Shown here: piece after piece, positions 21,833 through 32,400 of the stretch | Layout of the letters: every line of letters begins with the position of its first letter | Position numbering within the stretch: position 1 is the first letter of the stretch | Source: Saccharina japonica | Lineage: Eukaryota; Sar; Phaeophyceae; Laminariales; Laminariaceae | Assembly (NCBI GenBank): GCA_008828725.1 | Contig: MEHQ01000596.1 | Coordinates: 52,534 to 116,533 of the forward strand | Length of the DNA stretch: 64,000 bases | Direction of reading: 5' to 3' | Notes under the pieces: generated by a model | Seen by the model: only the letters and a program-made list of their open reading frames with translations | Database searches by the model: none | What the model was told of the DNA's origin: nothing | Translations under genes and position numbers: made by a program

Positions 21833-22599
21833 TAAGAGTCCCCCGATTCTTGAAAGACGATTCTTGAAGCCCCGAAAATTTTGGCGTTTTCTTGACCCGG
21901 CGGTTCTTATCGCGAATCTTGACCCCGATTGGTCATCAAGTCCTTTGTGAAATGCCTACGGACGAGTAGCTAGTGAGACTGTTTCATCATCATCATCATC
22001 ATCATCGTTTAAGTTGATGCTGTAGTTGTCGGCATTAACGTAATGCTTGCACGCGCCCAGCAGACCCGGAACAAAAACAAAAACAAAAAATGAAAAATGA
22101 AATTCGAAAAAATGAAAATTACAGCGCGATACGTATCTCGAACGCTTTGGGGCGCGGAAGAAGAACTTCAGGCGACCCAGACAAAAAAGATGAGAAAGAA
22201 ACGGGAGAAAAAAACGTCGCGCGCAGACTCGGAACAAGCAAGCAAAAAAAGCAAAACAAAAAACTTCGGAACTTAACTGCTCTACTGCGCGATATCTCGA
22301 ACGCTCTGTTGGTCTACCCCAGAAGCCGCTTCGTACACGTATGCAGTACTAGCGGAGGAAGGTAGCAATCGTGTATACACATTAGGGGGGATGTATGATT
22401 TTTGGGTCCATTTTGGCTTCTGATTACTATATTACTACAATACAGAGTAACGGTTGCGCCCACCGACTACTGGAATCTGCTGGCTTGTCTCTTCTTGTTG
22501 ACGCGCCTCTGTTGCGGTGACCGCCGTTAATCCTTCGGGCCGAGCCGCCTATCCTCATTCTACAAGACACGGCCTCAAGTAGAAATACAGTTATACACT
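21833..22599. other. Spacer, no gene seen
   Basis: Contains a short ATC microsatellite near 21986-22008 and A-rich stretches around 22070-22110 and 22195-22265. Confidence 0.35.
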
Positions 22600-23030
22600 A
22601 TAGCAAGCCTATCGCAAAGACCGGAATCACGGAGTCCAGATTTTCTGCGCATGGACACAGGAGAGAGACCGTAACGCTTGGGGGGGAATCCCGCTAAACA
22701 CGCTCTTAATGTTTGCAGTAGACCGATTCGCTCCTCCTGCAAACATGAATTCATAGAAAATAGGCCGTACAACCCGGGGGGACTAGTATTAATGCTAAAG
22801 CACCCTCGCAATCGCTAGACCATTTCGCTCGTGCAATGGCGACGCACAGGAAAAAGGAGGCCTTACCGCCTGGGGGGGGGGATACTATGCTAAGCACCCC
22901 TCCCCGGTCAACGAAAAGTCGCTCCAAATTTCTACTGTATTTAAATTATAGACCGTTTTTCTCGTGCGTGGCGGCCCACAGGAAAAAGGCTGTACAGCCA
23001 GGGGAAACTATACTAACCACCCCCCCCCCC
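22600..23030. repeat. Degenerate ~75-135-bp tandem repeat, 3-4 units
   Basis: Units restart at TAGACCGWTTCGCTC-type motifs (22719, 22816, 22951) and contain GGCGACGCACAGGAAAAAGG and a G-run before ACTAWWCTAA. Confidence 0.6.
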
Positions 23031-23195
23031 CCCCCCCCCCACGGTGCTCCGTCTCGAAAGGGATGCGTGGTCAATGGTCAAATGACTAAGGCAAGCAACA
23101 AATGAGTACCCCCCCCCCCCCCCCCACCCCCGTGCGTGGTCAATGGTCAACTTTTCTACGGCAAGCAACCAATGAGTACGCTCCCCCCACCGCGA
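23031..23195 (+). mobile_element. Two LINE 3' tails in tandem, C-tailed
   Basis: First copy at 23041-23109: GGTGCTCCGTCTCGAAAGGG to CAACAAATGAGTAC, then a C-run. Second copy at 23131-23180: GTGCGTGGTCAATGGTCAAC to CCAATGAGTACG, then a C-rich stretch. In this orientation the terminal C-tract is directly visible. Confidence 0.85.
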
Positions 23196-23392
23196 TGATC
23201 AAGACGACAAAGCACGCCTTATTCTGCTGCTGTAAGATACGAGGGTCGCCCGCTTGGCCAGTCTCTTAAACAAAAAAAAAAAAGCATCACACCAAAAAAA
23301 GAAGGGGGGGGGGGGTGAGAGGAGGGAGAAAGCCCGTCCATGACAGCAGTGCCTTTTATTTTATGAAAACCCTTTCCAGAGCTCCGGGCAAC

Positions 23393-23817
23393 TCAAAGCC
23401 GTTTTTCCAAGTCAAGGAAGCGGTTGATGTCTCCTTCCAAGATGTCGCAAACCTTGATTTGACCAAGCGCAGACGAGGGGAGGGGAGACAGACACGACAA
23501 GGCAGGGCAGCAGGGTCAGGGGGGTGAGAGCGTGCCAACGCGACCACGTAAGCCGAGGCGGAGACAACACGAAACGTTCGCGTTGCGGTTGGCCCCAGGC
23601 ACAAGGATGACATATACTGGTAAACGGGTTACGGGGGAAGGTCGCACTGACATTAGCTCGATGCTTACGGCTTCCTAAACTCTCCCCTATGGTCCCACGA
23701 CTACGCCCACGCATGACACGAAGCACCCCCCCCCCCCCCCCCGTCCTTCTCTTGCTCCTCCCCTCTCCTTCGTCGCCCCCCCCCTTCGTATAGAGCGTCA
23801 ATTACTACCAATACTAT

Positions 23818-23848
<31 letters not shown>

Positions 23849-24968
23849 ACTACTACTACTACTACTATAAATATTCACACTATGTACAACGGATGTTTTA
23901 TATAAACAGACACAGAACGCTACTCGTACAATACAGGTGCTCAAACAACGACAGTACGATAAAAAAAAAAGTGGGCGCACCGGCGGCTGAACCACCTCGA
24001 GAGCTCTCTCCATGTTCTCCACTTCTTGTCAGCAAAGCGCGTTCGACACCATCTACTGGTTTACTGGTATCGAAGTTCGATGTTATAATACACACCTGTG
24101 TACCATATATCGAATTATTTGATACGATAAGCAACACAATATTTACCAGTATGCGTAGCATTACCTCGAGAGCCCTCTCCTTGTTCTCCACCCTGGCTGC
24201 CTTGTTGACGGCGATCAAGTCGAAGGTGATGCTGTTTCGGAAGGCCATCGCGTCCTCCTTCAGCTCCTTCGGCAGCTTCTTGCGGACGTCTCCCATCATT
24301 CTGCCATCACGCCGACACAACACACGCACAGCAAAATGCTCTGTAATTTCTCGCCGACACAACACACAGTGGACACAACACACAGTGGACACAACACACA
24401 GTGGACACAACACACAGTGTACACAACAGTAGGTCGTCATCTGTCAGACGTGTGTAAGATTTCACTATTGGAAGCTTCCTGAGGAGGTCTTAACCTTTCC
24501 GAAAATCGATATCTCCGAAAACTGATTGTATGATATGTACGCAACATGATGAACAATACAATATGCTACGTAGGCTACCAACCTTATCCAACCCAACCCA
24601 GCCCAACCGAACCGAGCCGAACCCAACACAATCCAACCCAACCCAACCCAACCCAACCCAACCCAACCCAACCCAACCCAACCCAACCCAACGCAAAGCA
24701 ACCCAATCCAACACGTCATATATAACACAGAACATCAACAAAAACGAACCAAAACACACACAAGACACCCCAAAAACGCACACAAAAAGATGACGTGGAC
24801 GAAAAGCACTCACACTTTTCTGACCGAAAGGTCGTAGTCCCTGGCCTTGCTCATCACCCCCGCCCACTCCCCCTCCGCAGACAAGCTCCTCAGCTCGTTC
24901 AGCACCTTCTTCGTCGTCGCCCGAACATTCCCAAACTCCGCTTTCCAGTCCACCGGAATTTCTTCAAC
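23393..24968 (-). CDS. Unrecognised helical protein (3' exons)
   Basis: Three minus-strand exons join in frame: 24968-24814, 24300-24165 and 23452-23393 (stop TGA). Acceptors are TAG, CAG and AAG; donors are GTGAGTG and GTAATG. The 116 residues read from VEEIPVDWKAEFGNV through KKVLNELRSLSAEGEW, KKLPKELKEDAMAFRN and FDLIAVNKAARVENKERALE to CDILEGDINRFLDLEKRL. They look wholly alpha-helical, with regular hydrophobic spacing over about four helices. A PsbQ/Psb31-type four-helix luminal photosystem II protein is one guess; I cannot confirm it. N-terminal exons are missing and may lie beyond the LINE at 25.4-26.5 kb. The region upstream of the first exon is tandemly duplicated. That these are real exons is much firmer than the function. 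Confidence 0.62.
23807..23870. repeat. TAC/CTG microsatellite
   Basis: Runs of TAC and CTG triplets in the last intron of the 23393-24968 gene. Confidence 0.9.
23996..24026 (-). pseudogene. Duplicate of an exon end inside the intron
   Basis: On the minus strand it reads GAGAACATGGAGAGAGCTCT then CGAGGTGG, a near copy of the end of the 24300-24165 exon (ENKERALE plus donor). It keeps a GT at the same place. It may be a remnant exon duplication or a decoy donor. Confidence 0.5.
24340..24430. repeat. 16-bp minisatellite
   Basis: ACACAACACACAGTGG repeated about four to five times just upstream (in transcript sense) of the exon beginning at 24300. Confidence 0.85.
24587..24712. repeat. (AACCC)n pentamer array
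   Basis: More than 20 AACCC units with scattered variants. On the other strand this is GGGTT, telomere-like but five bases long. Confidence 0.9.
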
Positions 24969-25403
24969 CTATTCCAACGCGGGGTTTCCACACCAAAGGA
25001 AACATTGTTTTGGGGGGGAGGGGGGGGGTTGTGAGAAGCAGGCTTCCAGTCTACCTCCAAATAGGGGTTCCAGGTGAGAGGAAAACTAAGGGGGGGGGGG
25101 GGGGGGGTTGTGAGAAACAGGTTGTTCGTAATCCGAACCTTCCCAAACTCGGTTTTTCCCGTCCATCGAGCATTCTTCCATCTTTTCCACATCGGGGTTT
25201 CCAGGTCCGAGGGAAATATGGGAGGAGGGGGTGTGTGGGGGGGGGGCGGCGGGAAACAGGGTTTTCGTATGCTGAACGTTCCCAAACTCAGCTTTCCAGT
25301 CCACCGGGGTTTCCACATCGAAGGAAACAAACGGGGGGGGGGTTGACAGGAAATTAAGTTACCTTTTCGATACCGGGGTTTCCAGACCAGAGAAAATAAT
25401 GGC
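24925..25403 (-). repeat. Tandem copies of an exon start plus C-tracts
   Basis: The exon-start segment (minus-strand GTGGACTGGAAAGCGGAGTT and TTTGGGAA) recurs around 25130-25215 and 25275-25320 with degraded sequence, along with GGTTTCCA blocks at about 24985, 25065, 25200, 25310 and 25380. Copies are separated by long C-tracts on the minus strand. Unit length about 150 bp. Confidence 0.7.
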
Positions 25404-25420
25404 GGGGGGGGGGGGGGGGG

Positions 25421-26545
25421 CGTACTCATTTGTTGCTTGCCTTAGTCATTTGACCATTGACCACGCATCCCTTTCGAGACGGAGCACCGTTCCTACTCCT
25501 AATAGAGACACCTCCAACACTTGGGCGCTCATTACGTTGTTTCCATATATTACAAAGAAACCTTTTGCTAATCTTATCCCCTTCCTGCTTCGCCGCCTGT
25601 GGCCACCATCTATCTCCTAAGATAGCGATCGTTTTCTCGCTACTATTTAGTGTACCAAACTGCTCCATGTCACACTCGTCTATTTTCCTTATCTCCTCCT
25701 CTAGCACATCCCTTTCCTCCTTGTACCTTTCACATTCTCCCACTATGTGAACTCTACTCTCTATGGCTTTGCCACATGGGCACATCTGTGCCTCTACTTC
25801 CTCCTCCCGGCTACTGGTATACCTCCTTCTTCTTTCTGGCAGGTCCAGGTCCCCTACACGAAATCGCAGTTTCAGCTTTTTCGCGAAGTCCATTGGGCCG
25901 TGCAGATACCTTTTCATTCCTATTCCTTCTCTCAACCCCCCGTATATCTCTAAGTGTTCTTCCCCTTCCACCTTCTTTCTCAGCGCTAGCCTTTCCCTTC
26001 TTTCTATCCTTTCTTTTACTTCTGTCTTGTATCCGCTAAATTTCTCTATGGCCAGCATCTCTTTTTGGTTTCCTATATCCTTCCATACTTTCTCGACTAC
26101 GCTATCCCACCTTATTCCAGCTCGCCCTTTGGTTACTTTCTCCCATACAGCTTTATCAGCTATGGCTGGCAACCTCTTATTTGGCATGTTCTTTACTTTA
26201 TATTGCCATTTCAACTTACGCACGTCTCTATTTGTCTTAAGTGGGTACATTCCCAGTTCTGCTCTCAATACTGTATTACTCGTCGTACTTGAGCATCCTA
26301 GTACTTTTTTAGCTGCTGTCATCTGTACTGTTTCCAGCTGTTTTACGAGCTTCGCGTTCCCTTCCCATACTTCTCCTGCATATTCTAGCTTTGGTACAAT
26401 CACATTCATCAGTATACATCTCTTAATTCTAGTGTCAAGGTGCGAGTCTGTTAGGACTGCTTCCATCTTGCCTACGTGTGCCTTACCCTTGCCTATTATT
26501 TTATTTATGTGTGCATCCCAAGAGCAATCTTTTGAGATTCTACGG
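25421..26545 (-). mobile_element. 5'-truncated LINE (non-LTR retrotransposon)
   Basis: Minus strand. The open frame runs unbroken from about 26545 to a TGA at 25426 and covers only the C-terminal part of a LINE ORF2 protein. It starts near SWDAHINKIIGKGKAHVGKM, then RIKRCILMNVIVPKLEYAGE and AAKKVLGCSSTTSNTVLRAE, typical of the region after the reverse-transcriptase catalytic core. A CPC-x7-H-x4-C motif (CPCGKAIESRVHIVGEC) matches the C-terminal zinc knuckle of LINE ORF2 proteins. The last residues, APSRKGCVVNGQMTKASNK, are encoded by the same DNA that recurs as short tails across the window. The stop overlaps AAATGAGTAC and a C-run follows at once, so there is essentially no 3' UTR and no poly(A). 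The catalytic YADD box and endonuclease are absent, so this copy is dead. Confidence 0.88.
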
Positions 26546-26561
26546 GGGTGTTATAAGGATT

Positions 26562-26636
26562 ATACCCTGGGCTGGGTAATCGATCGATCTTTTACCCTTC
26601 GTATAGCTCAGTAGGTAACCATTTTACATTTTAGTG
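26562..26636 (+). mobile_element. SINE-like fragment with A-box
   Basis: CCCTGGGCTGGGTAATCGAT and the following 20 bases match 12422-12453. Then comes TATAGCTCAGTAGGTAA, a better A-box than in the other copy. No B-box follows, so the copy is truncated. Confidence 0.5.
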
Positions 26637-26919
26637 ATCTATCCAGCTATCCAAGGGTGCACTACGTATGTATGCGAAAAGACAAAAATGGCACCACAAG
26701 TCCCTAAAATGGTCAAAATGAAAAACAAACCAGTGGAACTTGTTTTTTTACTTCGTTTTAGTATACCAACCCTGTCGGGGTCTCGAAAATGGGTCGAGAG
26801 TACCAATATAGCGTGTCGATTTTGTTATTTTTAAGTGTGCCCCTGGTTATTTACTGTGTGCGACGCCACTTGTACTAACCCCTTTCGAAATTCAGAGGGG
26901 AAAAGTTATAGGGGTGTTC
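26637..26919. other. Spacer
   Basis: No gene recognised. Confidence 0.3.
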
Positions 26920-27150
26920 GCGGGTCAGGTCAAACCTCACGGGCCAGGCCTGACCCCCGACCCGACCCGCGAGATTTTGGGAGCCACCCGACCCGACCCG
27001 ACCCGACCCGTGATATTTGAAAACCTCCTGATCCGACCCGACCCGTGATATTTGAAAACCTCTTGGCCCGACCCGACCCGACCCGACCCGTGAGATTTTG
27101 AACACTTCCTGTACTGACCCGACCCGCGGGTCGGGCATGACCCGCGAACA
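26920..27150. repeat. GACCC-based minisatellite
   Basis: Blocks of (GACCC)2-4 alternate with TGATATTTGAAAACCTC, giving 40-55-bp units. It opens repetitive Gly/Ser/Arg frames on the minus strand. Confidence 0.9.
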
Positions 27151-28198
27151 GCCCTGCTAGCCCCTAAAATAAAAAACGGAAAACAAGTGACGACGAGTAC
27201 AGCACCGGCTGCTGGGGCACACGCGGGGCTAAGCACGGAGTGACAACGGAAGGAGATATGCACGACGCACGCACGCGCAAGCATGTTGATAATCTTAATG
27301 TATTGATGCGCGCCCTTCCTAATAAGAAGGCGGCTTAGGACTGACTGCACTCTCTCCTTTTGCGGGGAGAAAAAAAAAAACTTGGATTTTGACTCTCAGA
27401 TTCAGGTCTCTGCAGAGCGCACTGTTGATAGTAAAAAAGGCTTAAGGCCGCACGCGTACATGTACGTATCATACAACTTTTTAAGTCGCTCCTGAACTTC
27501 GGGTCTCAAAAAGATATATACTGCTGTGTATAAGGGAGTCCTGCTTTGGGAGAGAGTGGTTTGGTACCTGTACGTAGTACGTCTAATACGCCCTGACCTG
27601 CGGTTTCAAGCTGGAAAAACTTGGGCGTGGTCAGAGTACTTGGAAAAACCAGCTATAGTTACTACCCGTAAACTCTATATAGGCCTGGTACATAATGAAG
27701 CTAAGCCGCCCCGGTGTTACAAAAAATAACAACCGCCGTCCCTCGCCCTATGTAAAGGAAATCAGCGAAAAAACGCCAAACTAACTCCTTCCACACACAC
27801 AGGGAGCCAAAACAGAAAAGGTCAGTTACCGTTTACCGTCGTACACGGCGGGCGCGCGACAGAGACGCCCAACACTAGCGAAGAAAAAGTTTACCTCGGG
27901 ATACATCCGCAAACGCTACTCGTAGCGAATAATTAGTTTACCTCGATACATACATGACACATGCTACGCGGTAGAGAAGGGAATACACATTTATTTCTGG
28001 AGGCTCATCATGTGATCATAGTATAGGAGCCATATTATACCACATATTATACACCCCCCCCAAAATTTTTTTATGACTTTTGCGCAAAAGCTTGCAAACT
28101 CTCGATGGAACATCCAAAAAACCTTGGTGCCTCTCGACTAAAATTTTGAAGCACTTATGGTATCCCAGCGGTATTATCCCAGCGGTACTACCGGGGTA
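27151..28198. other. Spacer, no gene seen
   Basis: No family motif; short open frames only. Confidence 0.35.
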
Positions 28199-28280
28199 AC
28201 CCATTCAGAACTGCAAAACTTATCCGCCACTAATTCCAAGTAATGTGTCCCCAAGTTCGTGGGACCAGTTCTTACGGGGG
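28199..28280. mobile_element. 82-bp hairpin MITE, family B2
   Basis: ACCCATTCAGAACTG at the left, core CACTAATTCCAAGTAATGTG, right end CAGTTCTTACGGGGG, flanked by GTA and TTA. Confidence 0.8.
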
Positions 28281-29457
28281 TTAACGAGCAGTACTAAATA
28301 CGGTACTAAATAGTCAAGTCAGAAATAGTTAGGCCAAAAAGTGTCACTGGGACCACCATCATCGTAACATGCCTTCACATCCGCTTCGAGGTCTCCGCTC
28401 GCCCCCTCTATCCCGCCGTCGACGCTGCCGCCACTGCCGCTTGCGTATGCTATTATACGGTATATATTCATACCCGGTGTATCACATTGGGGGCGGGGGG
28501 GGGGCAGCTTCAAATAATCTGCCCCAAGAAAAGCCCGCTTGAACATCTTTACGCAACGGTATAGTTATCACATTTGCGGGGGGGGGGGGCTGCAGCTTTT
28601 TAGAGCTGCCTTAAGAAGCGAGCACACCCTAAAAAACGTAAAACGAAAAACAAAAAAAACTGCAACCCAGTACGTAGCCAGGTAGACTACTACTTCGTAT
28701 TATATTAATCTCGATACTACCAAGGAAACAGCGAAACGTTTAGTTTCGTGAGAGATTCGTGAGAAAGACCAGGTTAAAATACCGGTATACCAGGTATATA
28801 CCACCACGGACCACGGGTACCCGGTAGAAAATAGTATAATATGCCGTCGAGCGTCGGCTAGACGGCTAATATACGACACGGCAACTCTATAGGTGATTCG
28901 AACGCAGCCGCACCGAAACGCCCTTATTTTGCTCTACTACTCGTATGATATAGCTTGCCAGGTTGCACCCGCCCCGCGGACACCTGTCTTTTGCGATGTC
29001 CTCGTATAATATACCCTCTGGTAGCATATTGCTAAGTCGTCGGGAATCCCCCCCCCCCCCCCCCCAAAAAAAAAAAAAACAAAACGGCGGGGGGGGGGGG
29101 GGGGGGCGGGGGGGGGGACTCGCCTACAACGCTCACGCCGCCGCCGCGACGCGCGCAAGCAAGACCTTTGTAGTAAAATAATAAAAAAACCCACACCCGT
29201 CACGCGCGGCTGGCTCCCGAGGTATGATAACACCCCCCTATAAGTCGGATCGGGCAGGTTCGTCCACCGCCCTTACCGTCGCCTTATTTCCTTCCCGGCT
29301 GCCCGATGCCCCCCCGTGCTACCGCCACCGCCACCACCGCATCCACCATCACCACCACAACCACCGCTATCGCCGCCACCCGCACGGACACCACCGCCCG
29401 TTAGCTACCTGCCTACCTAGCTCACTCGCTCGCTCGCTCGCATCGCGCCATCAACAT
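28281..29457. other. Spacer downstream of UTP6
   Basis: Contains G-runs at 28494-28504 and 28577-28590 and a C-tract/A-tract/G-tract palindromic block at 29048-29118. Shows C/T-rich coding-like composition at 29250-29440 but no identifiable exon. Confidence 0.4.
29048..29118. repeat. Poly-C / poly-A / poly-G block
   Basis: About 20 C, then about 14 A, then G-runs totalling about 30. The C and G arms can pair into a hairpin; the G arm can also form a quadruplex. Confidence 0.85.
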
Positions 29458-32400
29458 CTATTGCTTCGGCTGCTTCTGCTGCTGCTGGGCCCTCCACCTC
29501 ACGGCGTTCGTCCGCTTGACGTCGCCCTCCTGCGCCTCGAAGCGGGCGTACTCCTCCCAGATGCCGGGCAATTTCTTGCCAAATTTGTCGCTCGCGTCCT
29601 TTTTTGGCGGTAGGTACCACACAACGGAAAAACGCAAGACAAAAAAAAAAGAAAAAAAGAAAACAACGAGGGGGCGAAGGAGAGAGCAGCGGGGCAAAGA
29701 GAAGCAGCAGCGGATTAGAGGCGACAAAATGGGTAAGAGTCTCAAACCACTCCAGCCTCCTGCACTCGGCTCAGGCATATACGCTCACCCTGAAGAACCC
29801 TCTTGGAAAGGGCAAAATGAAGGGGTTCAGGGTCGGGACGAGGCGGGACCGGGGCGGGGGATGGGATGCAATGGGATGAGGAGGGGACGGAGAGTCGAGT
29901 GGGCGGCGGGAAAAAAAGGCGGCCGACACACGCTCCTGGACCGTGATGCCTGGCAGGCACCAAACAAGAACGGCCAAACCCCCACCCACCCCCTTTCTCT
30001 GTTTACCACGAAAAACGAACCACCACCATGTACTATACCAGCCCGGACTACAATGCTACAACCACTCACCCCCCCCATCCACCCCACCCCACCCCTCCCC
30101 TCTACACGCCTCACCCCCCATCCCCGCCCCCCGCATATCGAGTAGCACCCTCCCCGCGCCCGACCACCCACCGACAGTCTAAACGTCCCCCCCCCCGCCA
30201 CCCACCTCAAACAGCTCCCTAACACGCTTCGCCCTTTCCTCCCCACGCTTGCCCCCCGTCCAGCCAAGCGCCATCTCCAACTCGATCGCCTCGCGGTACG
30301 CCGCGGCAGCCCCCGTCCCCGCCAGCAAAAACGACCACCTCGCCCACCCCAGCGCCTCGCGCGCCGCCTCTATCCCCCCGACCGCGACACTCCACCTCAG
30401 GTAACCCGCCAAAAACTCCCCCTGGGCGATCCCCTGGTCCGCTCCCCCCGACGGGTCACACGCCTTCACCGCTTCGCGGAACGCCGCCGATATCGCCTTT
30501 TTCCCGGCTCCTACCGCCACCAAGGACGCTAGCAACTCCCGCCAGAGGCTGGGGTAGCCAGGGGAGGTGGGCGGAACCGACTTGATCCCGGAGCGTAAGG
30601 TTTCGACGGCCAGGCCAAAGCCTTCGTCGTCGTCGTCGTCCGGGGCCGGTCCCACCCTGCTCGGCGTACTTCTGCCCCATCCGCCACCCCAACCCCCGGC
30701 GGCGGCATTGGCGCTGTTGACCCCCCCAACTACAGGCTCGGCGGACATTGGTTCGCTTCCGCCAAGCGCGTGAAGCCGCCGCTCTAGCGCAGCGCGGCGG
30801 AGCCAGGGCCCCGCCCGGCCAGAGAGAGACACGGTGGCGGCGCTGAGCGCCTCCAGCGCCGAGTCGGGCTTACCCATCGCGAGGAGGACGTCCGCCAGGC
30901 CCGCCGAGAGGGCCTCTCGAGCATCCTCGGCGCCCTCGGCTAGGCTCTCCATCGCCTCTCTGTCTCCTCCGTTCGCCACGGCGCCGCCGCCGCCCCCCAC
31001 CGCCGGCATTGATGCCGCTTGTTGGCCGGCTCCAGACATAGCAATCGCTGGGGACTCGCTCGAGACGCCGAGGTGCGTTTGCACCGCTCGCGCGAGCACT
31101 CGCTGGAGTAGGACAACGAGGGCGCCGGCGACGGGCGCCGGGGGTCCTCCTCCTCCTCCTTCCCCCCCCGCACCCGAGCCGCCGCCGGCGCTTGCGCCGT
31201 CTCCCCCACCGCGTCCCTTGCGCTTCTTGCCCTCCCCCCCCCCCACCCCCCCCCCCTGGCCAGACTCTAGCCGCCTTTTCAAGAAGGAGGCATACCGTAC
31301 CCACATGGCGGGTTCCCGAGTCCCTATCGCCTCGACTGCCAGCTCGAACGTACCGATGCACTCCTGCATCGCAGGTTCCAACCCCAACCCTCCACCCCCG
31401 ACCCCACTCGACACCCCCGCCCCGGCATCGGTGGCGACAATAGCTCCTCCCCCTTCCGCGACGAGAAGCGGGTACGACGCCCGCACCTCCCACGCCTCGC
31501 AACTCTCCGGGAAATCTCGCGCGATCGAGCCTAGGATGGTCTCCGCCGCCTCACGGCCCACATCGGGAAAATCGACGGCGCAGCAGCGCAGGAAGCCCGC
31601 CCGGAACTCGACGTCCTCGGGCACCGCCTTGACCGCGGCCCGGAACACCGCCAACGGGACGGACCCCTTGTAGAAACCCCTCGCCGTGGCGTTCATGACG
31701 GGCGCTGGCCTTGCGCCGCCGCTGCCCACCCCTGCGTCCCCGGCCGCAACCGCCTCCTCCTCTATGGTGGCTTTCTGCACGGCTTTGAAGCTCGGCCCCA
31801 AGTTTCCCTGCTCCCCTTCCCCTTCCCCTTCCAGCAGCGGAATGTCCATCCCTTGCCGCTGCTGACCTCCTCCCCCCCCCCCTCCCCCTCCCTCTCCTCC
31901 TCCTCCTCCGTTGTCCAAGCCGAGCACTTCCCGCCTGCCCATCAGCTTCTTGATGTACGAGAACTCGAGGCGGAAATACTGGAGCCACAGGTTCTGCGCG
32001 GTCGGGTTGATGCGCAGCCCCCGCTGCATGAGAGCTCGGGCCGAGGATGCGTTACCGCCGTCGAAGAACTCCCAGCTAGCAGCCTTGATCCACAGCCCGG
32101 CGTTGCGGGGGTGCAGCTGGAGGGCGCGCGCGCAGAGTCTCCCGAGGGACTGTGTCCAGGAGAGGGAGCAGGTGCATAAGAGAGGTGGAGGAGGTGGGGT
32201 GGGGGGGGGGTAAGTGGGAGTGGGGGGGGGTAACGGGGGGAGGGAAGGGGTGGCGGCGTGGCGGTGGGTGGGTGGGGGTATGCGCGGAAATGAACCCAGG
32301 GGTTACAAAGGGGTTAGGGCCAACTTCTCTCGCATCAGCCCGAGAACGTAGACGCGATTTTTGTGCAATAGACAAACGCATATTTTAGTACGGTACATAT

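Noticed and set aside
23898..24440. 180-residue minus frame read as one protein
   Set aside because: It runs through two introns. Only the part between the acceptor at 24301 and the donor at 24164 fits a spliced protein.
30834..31673. 279-residue plus-strand frame, and a 210-residue minus frame at 30870-31502
   Set aside because: Shadows of the UTP6 large exon caused by its high GC content; the UTP6 frame carries the family motifs.
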